A DNA stretch of 64,000 nucleotides from Bdellovibrionaceae bacterium UBA3535. GTDB lineage: Bacteria > Bdellovibrionota > Bdellovibrionia > Bdellovibrionales > UBA840. Numbering within the stretch: position 1 is the stretch's first letter; each line of letters starts with the position of its first letter. Made by a program: the position numbers and the translations under genes. Positions 25,481-34,089 of this stretch are shown in pieces. Below the pieces are notes generated by a model, which saw nothing but the letters and a program-made list of their open reading frames with translations, was not told the DNA's origin and did no database searches. The DNA lies in the NCBI GenBank assembly GCA_002376845.1, contig DFOS01000005.1, forward strand, positions 215,293 through 279,292. The letters are read 5' to 3'.

Positions 25481-26525
25481 ATTTGGCAAATATTTTAAAA
25501 TCATGAGCTTTGGTGAAAGCCATGGCAATGCCATGGGAGTTGTGATTGATGGCATGCCGGCTGGCCTCCCGATCGATGAAAATGCTTTGGCTAAGGATTT
25601 GTCCCGCCGACGTCCAGGGCAATCCCGTGTGGTTAGCTCTCGCCAAGAAAGCGACCATGCAGAGATTCTTAGCGGCGTGTTTGAAAACAAAAGCCTCGGC
25701 AGCCCCATCGCCGTGATGGTTCGCAATCAAGATGCGCGCTCCAAAGACTACGAAAGCATTAAAAACAATCCACGCATTGGACATGCCGATGATGTTTGGC
25801 AGAGCAAATACCAACATGTCGACCACCGTGGCGGTGGCCGCAGCTCTGGCCGCGAAACCATATCTAGAGTAATTGCCGGCTCCTTTGCCAAGCAATTGCT
25901 TTGCCATGCCCTGCCCGATTTAAAAGTTTTTTCCTTCACCTCGAGCATTCACACCTATGCCGTCCAGGACTCTGACTTGCTAGCAAAATTAAAAGATGCG
26001 GACTGGGAGCGCGGCCGAGACTGGATTGATAGTTTTAGCACCCGCATGCCGCATGACCAACACCAAGAAGTGGAGGAGCTGTTAAGCAAGGCCAAAGAAG
26101 AGGGCAAAAGTTACGGCGGCTATGCAAGCGTGGCAATTTTCGGCCTTCCGGCAGGTTGGGGACAGCCCGTTTTTCATAAGTTGAAGAGCGATTTGGCCGC
26201 TGCCTATATGGGTGTTGGTGCCACCCAATCCTTTCACCTTGGAGGCATCCAAGATATGCAAGAGCTCGAGGGAAGCGACTTTCATCAACAAGCGCAGTCG
26301 ACAAATTATGGCGGCATTCGTGGCGGCATCTCCACTGGCGAAACCATCTTTACCAAAGTGGGCTTCAAACCCACATCCTCCGTAAAAGATGTTGCCAAAA
26401 AAGGACGACATGATCCCTGCATCCTACCCCGAGCAGTTGTCGTGCTTGAAGCCATGACCTACCTAGTACTTGCCGATCATCTGCTTTGGCGGCAAGGTGA
26501 TAATGTCGACAAGATTTGCACATAA
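25467..26525 (+). CDS. aroC: Chorismate synthase
   Basis: Final enzyme of the shikimate pathway; makes chorismate from EPSP with reduced FMN. Signatures are SFGESHGNAMG, the HVDHRGGGRSSGRETI block, GGIRGGISTGE and the terminal RHDPCILPRA. The ATG at 25467 lies inside the preceding fusion gene (14-base overlap) with GGAG upstream. Length 352 is standard. It closes the operon, so the four genes supply all seven post-DAHP reactions except DAHP synthase itself. Confidence 0.96.
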   Translation: MSANEFGKYFKIMSFGESHGNAMGVVIDGMPAGLPIDENALAKDLSRRRPGQSRVVSSRQESDHAEILSGVFENKSLGSPIAVMVRNQDARSKDYESIKNNPRIGHADDVWQSKYQHVDHRGGGRSSGRETISRVIAGSFAKQLLCHALPDLKVFSFTSSIHTYAVQDSDLLAKLKDADWERGRDWIDSFSTRMPHDQHQEVEELLSKAKEEGKSYGGYASVAIFGLPAGWGQPVFHKLKSDLAAAYMGVGATQSFHLGGIQDMQELEGSDFHQQAQSTNYGGIRGGISTGETIFTKVGFKPTSSVKDVAKKGRHDPCILPRAVVVLEAMTYLVLADHLLWRQGDNVDKICT

Positions 26526-26702
26526 CTTGCGCACAAAGTGGGCGCGCTAAACCCCAGTGATCGCTTGAGAATTATTAAAATTCTGCCCTATCCCATCGCC
26601 TCAAATCAGCATTCCCTTAAAAGGACCTTCGCAATTCCTATAAGATCCACAATTTTTCAGTTTTTTCTGTCGCCTAAACTCTTTTTCCCCTATTAATAAA
26701 GT

Positions 26703-27998
26703 ATGTCGATGGATGAGTTTTTAAAAGGTTTCTCAAAATTAAACAGACAAGAACGCTATCAACGCTTGATAGATATGGGCATCCTATCCAAATCAGAGGT
26801 GCAATATTTAAAATCAGGCGGCGTGCAAGATCTTTCGCTTGCGGAACATTTGGTAGAAAATGTAGTGGGCTTTTTCCAGCTCCCCATGGGGGTTGCCACA
26901 AACTTTCGAATCAACGACAAAGACTATATCATTCCCATGGCTGTGGAGGAGACCTCCATCATCGCGGCGGCATCCAAAACTGCCAAATGGATTCGGCAAA
27001 AAGGGCGCATCTCCACACGCTGTCTTGGCAAAAATATCATCGGTCAAATTCAAATTGCGAAAGTTAAAAACTTAGAACAAAGCCTGGCCTTGTTAGACAA
27101 AAATAAGGAGCACCTGCTTGCGGTGGGCAATTCGGTACTAGCCAATCTTGTCAAACGCGGCGGTGGTTTGCGCGACATTGTTATTCGTGTTCTCGATCGA
27201 GAAGATGGTAGCTCCGAGAAAATGTTAGTCCTGCATGTACATTGCGATCCCTGTGAGGCAATGGGCGCCAATATGATCAACCAGGCCTGCGAAGCACTTA
27301 AGCCCCATATTGAGAACATTACAGGCGAAACTGTGAATATGTGCATTTTGTCCAACTTGGTGGACACAAAGCTTACAGAAATCAAAGTGGAAATTGACGA
27401 CATTGACCCAGAAATTGGAAAGGGCATTGAAGAGGCTTCCCGTTTTGCCTGGGTAGACCCTTACCGTGCCACTACCAATAACAAAGGTGTATTAAATGGT
27501 ATGGACGCTGTACTTATTGCCACTGGCAACGATTGGCGTGCCGTGGAGTCAGGTGTTCACGCCTATGCCGTCAAAGATGGTAAGTATCGCTCCATTACTC
27601 GCTGGCAAATGCAAGGCAATCAACTTGTGGGCACTCTGGTTGCCCCCATCGTGGTTGGCACTGTGGGCGGGGTTACAAAGATTCATCCCACCGCACAGAT
27701 GTCTTTAAAAATGCTGGGTGTAAATAGTGCCGAGGAATTATCTGGAATAGTTGGGGCGGTAGGCCTAGTGCAAAACCTTGGGGCGCTAAAGGCCCTGAGT
27801 ACCGTGGGTATTGTCAATGGACATATGAAGCTGCACGCAGCCAACCTTGCCATTGCGGCAGGAGCCAAACCCCACGAACTTTTACCTGTACAAATAGATT
27901 TGCAAAATCTTTTAGAGAAGGTAAAACGCATCACATTGGATGATGCAAAAAACATCTTATTGCGCGTTCGCAAAGAACACGAAGTCAATCCCCGCTAA
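26703..27998 (+). CDS. mvaA: Hydroxymethylglutaryl-CoA reductase, class II
   Basis: Reduces HMG-CoA to mevalonate for isoprenoid synthesis. The fold markers are VEETSIIAAAS (catalytic Glu at 82-83), CEAMGANMINQACE (usual DAMGANM), TGNDWRAVE (catalytic Asp) and NGHMKLHAANLAIAAGA with the catalytic His. Length (431) and motifs match the bacterial class II enzyme, not the class I type. Two nearby ATGs (26703, 26709) are possible starts. No other mevalonate gene lies in the window, so the pathway is inferred. Confidence 0.93.
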   Translation: MSMDEFLKGFSKLNRQERYQRLIDMGILSKSEVQYLKSGGVQDLSLAEHLVENVVGFFQLPMGVATNFRINDKDYIIPMAVEETSIIAAASKTAKWIRQKGRISTRCLGKNIIGQIQIAKVKNLEQSLALLDKNKEHLLAVGNSVLANLVKRGGGLRDIVIRVLDREDGSSEKMLVLHVHCDPCEAMGANMINQACEALKPHIENITGETVNMCILSNLVDTKLTEIKVEIDDIDPEIGKGIEEASRFAWVDPYRATTNNKGVLNGMDAVLIATGNDWRAVESGVHAYAVKDGKYRSITRWQMQGNQLVGTLVAPIVVGTVGGVTKIHPTAQMSLKMLGVNSAEELSGIVGAVGLVQNLGALKALSTVGIVNGHMKLHAANLAIAAGAKPHELLPVQIDLQNLLEKVKRITLDDAKNILLRVRKEHEVNPR

Positions 27999-28091
27999 TT
28001 TTCTTCTCAGCAAGTAACGCGCGTTGTAAGAGACGCGAAGCTATTGGATACTTTTCTAGCTGTCCTTTATACTTTTGTACGCGGAGGATTT

Positions 28092-29057
28092 ATGTACATT
28101 GTGACAGGAGCAGCGGGCTTTATTGGAAGCGCCCTAGTTTGGGACCTCAATCAAAACGGTATCGAGGACATTCTCTGCGTAGATGAATTTGGCACAAGCG
28201 CAAAATGGAAAAATTTGGCCCAACGCAAGTTCACAGAATTTATCAATAAAAATGAGCTATTCCTGCATTTAGAAGATATTGATCCAGAAGATATCGATGC
28301 CGTGGTTCACTTAGGAGCATGTGCCGATACCACCGAAACGGATATGGATTTTTTATTTCAAAACAACTATCTCTATTCGATGGAGCTAGCAACCTATTGT
28401 GAGGAACATGGCATCCCATTTATATACGCTTCCTCGGCGGCGACCTACGGTGATGGCAAAAATGGATTTGATGATGCAAGCGATCCGCAAATCCTTGTGC
28501 CAATGAACCCCTATGGATATTCCAAACTGATGTTTGATCGCTATATGACTAAGGCAAATCCCAGCAACCAGTGGGTAGGACTTCGTTTCTTTAATGTATT
28601 TGGCCCGCAAGAATACCATAAACAAAATATGACTTCTGTGGTCTACAAAGCTTTTTTGCAAATAAAAGAAAGTGGGCAATTAAAACTCTTTCGCTCGCAT
28701 CGAAATGATTATGAAGATGGCAAACAAATGCGAGATTTTATTTACGTGAAGGACATTACCAAGTGGATCATACAAATTCTGAACTACAATGAAATCAATG
28801 GCATTTACAATATGGGAAGCGGCAAAGCGCGAACATGGTTAGATCTCGCCCATGCGGTTTTTCAAGCAATGGGTAAAGAGCCAAAAATTGAGTGGATCGA
28901 TATTCCAGAAAATATTCGCAACCAATACCAATATTTCACAGAAGCTAAGATGCAGGGTTTAAAAAAACATGACATTGGTCATTGCGACTATTCCTTAGAG
29001 GAAGCTATAAATGACTATGTAGGGAATTATTTAAGCAAGGAAGAGCCCTACTTATGA
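28092..29057 (+). CDS. hldD: ADP-L-glycero-D-manno-heptose 6-epimerase
   Basis: Short-chain dehydrogenase-fold epimerase making the heptose donor for lipopolysaccharide inner core. The NADP-binding motif GAAGFIGS is at residues 6-13. HLGACADTTETDMDFL, the YGYSK catalytic pair (Tyr/Lys) and FNVFGPQEYHKQNM are diagnostic of HldD. GGAGG precedes the ATG at 28092; an upstream in-frame ATG at 28044 is rejected. Presence implies an outer membrane with heptose-containing LPS. It overlaps the following hydroxylase gene by an ATGA. Confidence 0.93.
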   Translation: MYIVTGAAGFIGSALVWDLNQNGIEDILCVDEFGTSAKWKNLAQRKFTEFINKNELFLHLEDIDPEDIDAVVHLGACADTTETDMDFLFQNNYLYSMELATYCEEHGIPFIYASSAATYGDGKNGFDDASDPQILVPMNPYGYSKLMFDRYMTKANPSNQWVGLRFFNVFGPQEYHKQNMTSVVYKAFLQIKESGQLKLFRSHRNDYEDGKQMRDFIYVKDITKWIIQILNYNEINGIYNMGSGKARTWLDLAHAVFQAMGKEPKIEWIDIPENIRNQYQYFTEAKMQGLKKHDIGHCDYSLEEAINDYVGNYLSKEEPYL

Positions 29058-30805
29058 TGATGAAAACAAAAAAAGGTACGGAACATTTACATAAATATAT
29101 CGTCGAACAAGATAACTCGGCCTATACTCCAGTAGAACAAGCAACTTGGCGCTTTATTCTACGACTTCTTAGTGATTTTTTTAAGGATCATGCCCACCCC
29201 TTTTACCACGAAGGGCTAAGAGCTGCGGGCATCAATACAGAGGAAATTCCAAGCATTCAAAATATGCGGCAAGCACTTATGGAGTATGGTTGGAAAACCG
29301 TACCTGTTAGCGGCTTTATCCCTCCTTCGGCATTTTTAGAAATGCAAGCCTTGGGCTTTTTACCCATCGCCAAAGAGATGCGAACCGTAGATCATATTGC
29401 CTACACACCTGCGCCTGACATCATTCATGAAGCGGCCGGGCATGCACCCTATCTTGCCCACCCAGAGTTTTCCGATTACTTGCATCAGTATGCAGATGTA
29501 GCCAAAAAAGCCATTATCAGTTCCGAAGACTATGCCGTCTACTCCGGCATTCGCAAACTCTCCGATATAAAAGAACATCCCGATTCTACAGAGGCAGAAA
29601 TTGCACAGGCTACCAAGGAATTAAATGATGCCGTCAACAGTGTTACCTATGTTTCTGAAGCGGCCAAATCTTCTCGCCTATATTGGTGGACAGCGGAGTA
29701 TGGCCTTGTTGGCCCAATGGACAATCCCAAGATATATGGGGCCGGCCTGCTCTCATCAATCGGTGAGGCAAAAAAGTGCTTTGATCCAAGTGTTAAAAAA
29801 TTGCCTCTTAGTTTGGACTGCATTGAAACCAGCTTTGATATCACCGAAATGCAGCCGCAACTCTATGTTGCCGAATCCTTTCAACATCTAAAAGATGTTC
29901 TGCAAGAGCTGGCATCAAGCTTTGCCTATCAAATTGGAGGAAAATACGGCCTCGATGAAGTCATCCGCGCAAAAACTATCAACTCCATTGAACTGGATTC
30001 GGGACTGCAAATCTCTGGTGAATTTGAAAAGTATATAGAACACGAAGGACAAATCATTTATGTAAAAACCGACGGTCCAACACAACTGTGCTTTGATGGA
30101 CATGAGCTGCTGGGGCATGACAAGAACTATCATAGTCATGGCTACTCGACCATACTGGAGCGTCCGAATGGCGCTGATAAAGCCCTACATCTTATGAACA
30201 AAAGCGAGCTGCAAACACTTGGCATTGAAGAAGGCAAAAACTGTGAATTAAACTTTCCTTCTGGCATTCGCCTAAAAGCCTTTGTAAAAGAAATTGCCAT
30301 GCTAAATGACCTGCCGCTAATTCTAGTTTTAGAAAAGGCAAGCATTGAGAAAAATGGCGAAGTTTTATTTTCTCCAGATTGGGGAACCTTTGATATGGGA
30401 TTGGGGGAAAAAGTGGTTTCTGCTTTTGCGGGGCCTGCAGACTACCCTTCTTACGGAGACTGTGAAAACTTTGATGCCATCATCATTCCCAGACGTGAGC
30501 AAGATGAACAAGAAAAGCGCAAGCAAAGCTTCTATCAAAAGGTTCGTGATTTACGGGAAAGCTACAAAAAAACACAGGATATAAAGGCTCTGGAAGAGCA
30601 AATTGATGCTTTATATGACGAGCTACAAAGCCAGCATCCTGGAGAATGGCTGGCAAAAATGCAGCTTTATGAGCTCAGTTTGCAATCTACAAAAAAACAA
30701 GATATAGCTCTACAGCTAAAACAGGATCTTCTTGCCGTTGCCAAAGACAAACCCGATTTGGCCATGCATATTGAAGATTCCATCAATTTAGCTAGAGCAA
30801 TTTAA
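29054..30805 (+). CDS. Aromatic amino acid (phenylalanine) hydroxylase, long form
   Basis: Iron- and tetrahydropterin-dependent monooxygenase of the phenylalanine/tyrosine/tryptophan hydroxylase family. The iron triad is visible: HEAAGH gives His125 and His130, and WWTAEYG gives Glu215. The catalytic region covers about residues 30-330 and includes a helical insert near 150-200. A C-terminal extension of about 250 residues follows, part beta-rich and ending in a probable coiled coil; typical proteobacterial PhhA is only about 260-300 residues. Long versions exist in some other phyla. With HPPD at 33 kb it suggests phenylalanine to tyrosine to homogentisate metabolism. Three ATGs in a row make the start uncertain by two codons. 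Confidence 0.85.
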   Translation: MMMKTKKGTEHLHKYIVEQDNSAYTPVEQATWRFILRLLSDFFKDHAHPFYHEGLRAAGINTEEIPSIQNMRQALMEYGWKTVPVSGFIPPSAFLEMQALGFLPIAKEMRTVDHIAYTPAPDIIHEAAGHAPYLAHPEFSDYLHQYADVAKKAIISSEDYAVYSGIRKLSDIKEHPDSTEAEIAQATKELNDAVNSVTYVSEAAKSSRLYWWTAEYGLVGPMDNPKIYGAGLLSSIGEAKKCFDPSVKKLPLSLDCIETSFDITEMQPQLYVAESFQHLKDVLQELASSFAYQIGGKYGLDEVIRAKTINSIELDSGLQISGEFEKYIEHEGQIIYVKTDGPTQLCFDGHELLGHDKNYHSHGYSTILERPNGADKALHLMNKSELQTLGIEEGKNCELNFPSGIRLKAFVKEIAMLNDLPLILVLEKASIEKNGEVLFSPDWGTFDMGLGEKVVSAFAGPADYPSYGDCENFDAIIIPRREQDEQEKRKQSFYQKVRDLRESYKKTQDIKALEEQIDALYDELQSQHPGEWLAKMQLYELSLQSTKKQDIALQLKQDLLAVAKDKPDLAMHIEDSINLARAI

Positions 30806-31557
30806 TGGATTTTCGCTGTCATATCGTATTGGTACGCCCTATTTACCCAAGTAATATTGGCTTTTGCGCCCGTGTGGCGGCAAATATGGGAATGACCAGC
30901 CTTTCGGTGATTTCAGAAAAGGACCTTCACCTTGAGCACGAATCCAAACAACGGGCTGCGGGCGCGCAGGACATGCTTAGGCAGGCACGGCACTTTTCCA
31001 CTTGGGAGGATTTTTTTCAATACAGTGGTAAGGGGCTTCGCGTAGCCTTTACCCGCCGCTCAGGCAAAAAAAGGCAAACTCCCCTTTGGAATGACCTTCT
31101 TAAGGAACTGCCCTATGAGCAAATGCACCAAGATAATATTCGTGACATCTATTTATTTTTTGGCCCAGAAGACGATGGCCTAAGCGCCGAAGACTTAAGA
31201 CATTTGAACTGGCATGCACAGCTACCCATTTACGGAAATATGGGATCTTTAAATCTCGCGCATGCCGTTTTACTGGCAGCTTTTATATTTCAAAATCACT
31301 TTCATGGAACTCTAAAATTATCTGGTACGGCACAATCGCAGGAGCCCATCGACTATGACGACACCTACCTTCGGCAATGGCTGGAATGCCTAGGAATGGA
31401 CAACTCCCACCCTACGAAATCCGCTGCCGTGGCATTGCATAAGATGATTCTCAGAGCCTTTCCCACTCGGCGTGAATGGGACATATGGCACAATGTACTG
31501 AATTCCACGATACGTCTTTTAAAAAAACTTAAAGAAGAAGATCGCCGGCAGCGCTAG
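30805..31557 (+). CDS. trmJ: SPOUT RNA methyltransferase, TrmJ-like
   Basis: SpoU/TrmH-class 2'-O-methyltransferase; by length (250 residues) and layout it best matches TrmJ, which methylates position 32 of tRNAs. The N-terminal VLVRPIYPSNIGFCARVAANMG motif and the knot motifs FFGPEDDGLS and GNMGSLNLAHAVLLAAF are conserved. The ATG overlaps the previous stop codon (TAATG), so translation is coupled. The exact RNA target is an inference. Confidence 0.88.
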   Translation: MDFRCHIVLVRPIYPSNIGFCARVAANMGMTSLSVISEKDLHLEHESKQRAAGAQDMLRQARHFSTWEDFFQYSGKGLRVAFTRRSGKKRQTPLWNDLLKELPYEQMHQDNIRDIYLFFGPEDDGLSAEDLRHLNWHAQLPIYGNMGSLNLAHAVLLAAFIFQNHFHGTLKLSGTAQSQEPIDYDDTYLRQWLECLGMDNSHPTKSAAVALHKMILRAFPTRREWDIWHNVLNSTIRLLKKLKEEDRRQR

Positions 31558-32714
31558 CTTTTTTTAAAAATCATTAGCTTTTCTTTTTCAAAATCAAAGG
31601 TGTTCACAAGACTTAATTGTAGTGGTTCTTGCACCGAGAACTTCACCTGACTTGTCCAGGCCAAAGCGTCTTTGCCGCCCAAAATCTTGTGTGCCTGGTA
31701 ATAATAAAGTCTATCGAAGCTTTGGTTTTCTAAAAAGTAGGAGTGAATTTGTGAGCCGCCTTCCACTAGTACATTGTATATTCCTTGCGCGTACAGGCTT
31801 GTAGAAATCGCCGAAAGCGGCAGACCCGAAGCAAAATCTAAAGCTAGAAGCTGCACGCCGGTTTGCTTTTCCAGGTAAAGCGATCCCTCTATATGCTCGG
31901 TAGCATATTCTTGCAAGGCACTTTTATCACAAACAATGTAAACATCATGTGGATCACGAATCTTATAGAACTGCAGTTCCATCACTTTGTTTAATAGATC
32001 GGCCTCAGAGTTAATTACGATAACCTTGTTTCGGTGATTCGGAAAGTCCTCATGCCTGACATTTAATTTTGGATTATCTCTTAAAATCGTATTTTTCCCG
32101 ACGAGTACCGCATGGAAACGGGAACGCAAAAAGTGTACATGCGTGCGCGCCTCCTCCGTAGTAATCCACTGACTTTCCCCAAAGCCATCACGAATCATCG
32201 CATCCAAACTTACGGCTACCTTCAATACATAAAAAGGACGCTTGTGCTCCAAATGAAATAAAAAAGAATCCAATAAGTCATGCAAACGCTTTTTATCTTG
32301 GCCTTGATATTCATACACCTTAATCCCGGCGGCTTTTAAGACTTCTATGCCCCTACCCGCCACTTGAGGATTTGGGTCCTGCAAACCATAGGTTAAACTT
32401 TCAATGGGAAGGCTTGCTAAGTAATCCGCGCAAGGTGGCGTTTTGCCCTGGTGAGCACAAGGCTCTAAGGTAACAAAAACATGGGCTCCCTTGATATCGT
32501 CTTTCGATACATTCGCAAGTGCATTTTTTTCTGCGTGGGCAGAGCCAAATCTTTCGTGATAACCATATCCTAACAGCTTATAAGACTTATCTAAAACCAC
32601 GCATCCCACCATGGGATTGGGCGATACTCTATGGGCCCCTAGATAGGCTAAATCCATCGCCAGATTCATTGCTCCCTCGGGAGTAAAAATAGAACCTAGC
32701 CTTGGCTCTTGCAC
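31554..32714 (-). CDS. ribD: Riboflavin biosynthesis deaminase/reductase RibD
   Basis: Bifunctional enzyme of flavin synthesis. The N-terminal deaminase has the zinc motifs HAEKNAL and PCAHQGKTPPC (residues about 60-100). The C-terminal reductase has KVAVSLDAMI, SRFHAVLVGKNTILRDNP and VEGGSQIHSYFL. The GTG at 32714 directly follows the hpd stop, with AAGGGG upstream; an internal ATG at 32669 with GGGAG is an alternative that gives a start more like B. subtilis RibD. Other rib genes are not nearby. It converges with the trmJ-like gene (4-base overlap). Confidence 0.93.
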   Translation of the reverse strand: MQEPRLGSIFTPEGAMNLAMDLAYLGAHRVSPNPMVGCVVLDKSYKLLGYGYHERFGSAHAEKNALANVSKDDIKGAHVFVTLEPCAHQGKTPPCADYLASLPIESLTYGLQDPNPQVAGRGIEVLKAAGIKVYEYQGQDKKRLHDLLDSFLFHLEHKRPFYVLKVAVSLDAMIRDGFGESQWITTEEARTHVHFLRSRFHAVLVGKNTILRDNPKLNVRHEDFPNHRNKVIVINSEADLLNKVMELQFYKIRDPHDVYIVCDKSALQEYATEHIEGSLYLEKQTGVQLLALDFASGLPLSAISTSLYAQGIYNVLVEGGSQIHSYFLENQSFDRLYYYQAHKILGGKDALAWTSQVKFSVQEPLQLSLVNTFDFEKEKLMIFKKS

Positions 32715-33772
32715 TACAATACGCCCCTTCGCTCTTGATCTCTTTCAATGGCATCAAACAGAGCCTGAAAATTTCCTTCGCCAAAACCGTAGTGATTCTT
32801 TCTTTGTATAACTTCAAAAAAGATCGGTCCCACTAGGTTTTGCGTAAAGATCTGTAGCAAGTAACCATCTTCATCACCATCGGCTAGCAAACGTAGTTGC
32901 TGCAAAGTAGTAAGTGGCTCTTCGATATTAGGTAAGCGCTCAGGCAGCATCTCATAGTAGGTGTCCGGCACCTCCAGAAACTGGACCCCCTGCTCACGGG
33001 TTTTCGTAATCGATTCTATGATGTTAGGAGTTAACAAAGCCAAATGCTGAATACCTGAACCCTTATACTCCTCTATGTATTCTTGGATTTGTGATTTATC
33101 ATCCGTTGGCTCGTTAATCGGTATGATGATCTTGTTGCAAGGTGATAGCATAACTTTGGATATCAAACCCGTTTTTTCACCTTTGATATCAAAGAATTTA
33201 ACATCTTTGAAATTAAAGATTTTCGTATACCAATCACACCAATCTTGCATCTTGCCGGCAGGAACATTGTTGGTTAAATGATCCACGCGCATATAACCAA
33301 AGCCCTCAATGTCTTTATCTTTATCCACGGACCAATCAAATTCACGTTCATAAATGGTATTGCGATATTCATCGATAAAATAAATTAACGAGTCACCAAT
33401 TCCATAAATGCTAGGATAATCCGTCGTAAAGGTCTTGTTTTCTGTGTCCGTATATTCACGGGCACCATTGGCAATCGTGGTTGCCAGAGCTTTTTCTTTG
33501 TCTTTGACCCGAAAACCCATGGAGCAAATGCTTGGGCCATGAAGTTTTGCAAAATTTTTTGCAAAACCCGTCTCTTCAAAATTAAGAAGAATATTGATGT
33601 CATTTTGACGATATAGATCGATTTTCTTGGACTTATGGCTAGCTACCTTTTGAAAACCAAATTGTGCAAATTGCTTTTCTAAATACGCTTTATCTGGACC
33701 TGTAAATTCTACAAACTCAATTCCATCTAGTCCTACAGGGTTTTCAAAAGTTTCCCAGCGAGCCACCATCAT
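32714..33772 (-). CDS. hpd: 4-hydroxyphenylpyruvate dioxygenase
   Basis: Non-haem iron dioxygenase converting 4-hydroxyphenylpyruvate to homogentisate. Two VOC domains are present; the iron ligands are His165 (VDHLTNN), His243 (IQHLALLT) and Glu320 (PIFFEVIQR), and the C-terminal GFGEGNFQALFDAIE lid helix is conserved. AGGAGG precedes two tandem ATGs, so the start may be 33772 or 33769. Together with the hydroxylase at 29 kb it supports phenylalanine/tyrosine breakdown or pyomelanin formation; homogentisate dioxygenase is not in the window. Confidence 0.95.
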   Translation of the reverse strand: MMVARWETFENPVGLDGIEFVEFTGPDKAYLEKQFAQFGFQKVASHKSKKIDLYRQNDINILLNFEETGFAKNFAKLHGPSICSMGFRVKDKEKALATTIANGAREYTDTENKTFTTDYPSIYGIGDSLIYFIDEYRNTIYEREFDWSVDKDKDIEGFGYMRVDHLTNNVPAGKMQDWCDWYTKIFNFKDVKFFDIKGEKTGLISKVMLSPCNKIIIPINEPTDDKSQIQEYIEEYKGSGIQHLALLTPNIIESITKTREQGVQFLEVPDTYYEMLPERLPNIEEPLTTLQQLRLLADGDEDGYLLQIFTQNLVGPIFFEVIQRKNHYGFGEGNFQALFDAIERDQERRGVL

Positions 33773-34089
33773 TCCTCCTAATCTTAAAGAAAATAATTAT
33801 TTTCGAGCACTTAGATAGTTATCAGAATTGAGCCGGAAAGCAAGTGAGACCCGCTTAATAAGTTTGCCTTATCCTGATGGAGTAGTACGAATAATTTTTA
33901 ATTCACACGAAAAAGCCATATAAAAGTATTGAATTTGACGCTGCCAAAACGGATTCCCCTCCCTAGCAGTGTTTGTTCCCCAAATGAGTTTATCTCATGA
34001 ATTCCCCCACCTATTTGGCCGCTTCCCCAAGCGGCCATTTTTTTTGCTTAAATTCACCTCATATACACCGATAAGTATTAGGGATTGCT
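33773..34089. other. Intergenic region with an orphan plus-strand terminator; possible small RNA
   Basis: About 317 bases between the divergent hpd and secreted-protein genes. It must hold the hpd promoter. No protein-coding frame is convincing. A strong plus-strand terminator near its right end has no plus-strand gene upstream closer than the trmJ-like gene, which ends at 31557, so a short RNA may be encoded here. TATAAA at about 33920 is a possible -10, without a good -35. Confidence 0.45.
34017..34045 (+). terminator. Strong rho-independent terminator
   Basis: GGCCGCTT (34017-34024), loop CCCC, AAGCGGCC (34029-34036), then A and eight T (34038-34045). An 8-bp G+C-rich stem with a long T run is as good as such sites get. 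It lies 45 bases before the start of the next gene, so it would also insulate that gene from upstream transcription. Confidence 0.8.

Noticed and set aside
32958..32973. AGGTGTCCGGCACCT palindrome
   Set aside because: It lies inside hpd and encodes the conserved EVPDTYY segment, so coding constraint explains it better than a REP-like element.
34017..34045. Reading the strong hairpin as a terminator for hpd
   Set aside because: hpd runs on the minus strand away from it and its 3' end is at 32714; the T run is on the plus strand only.
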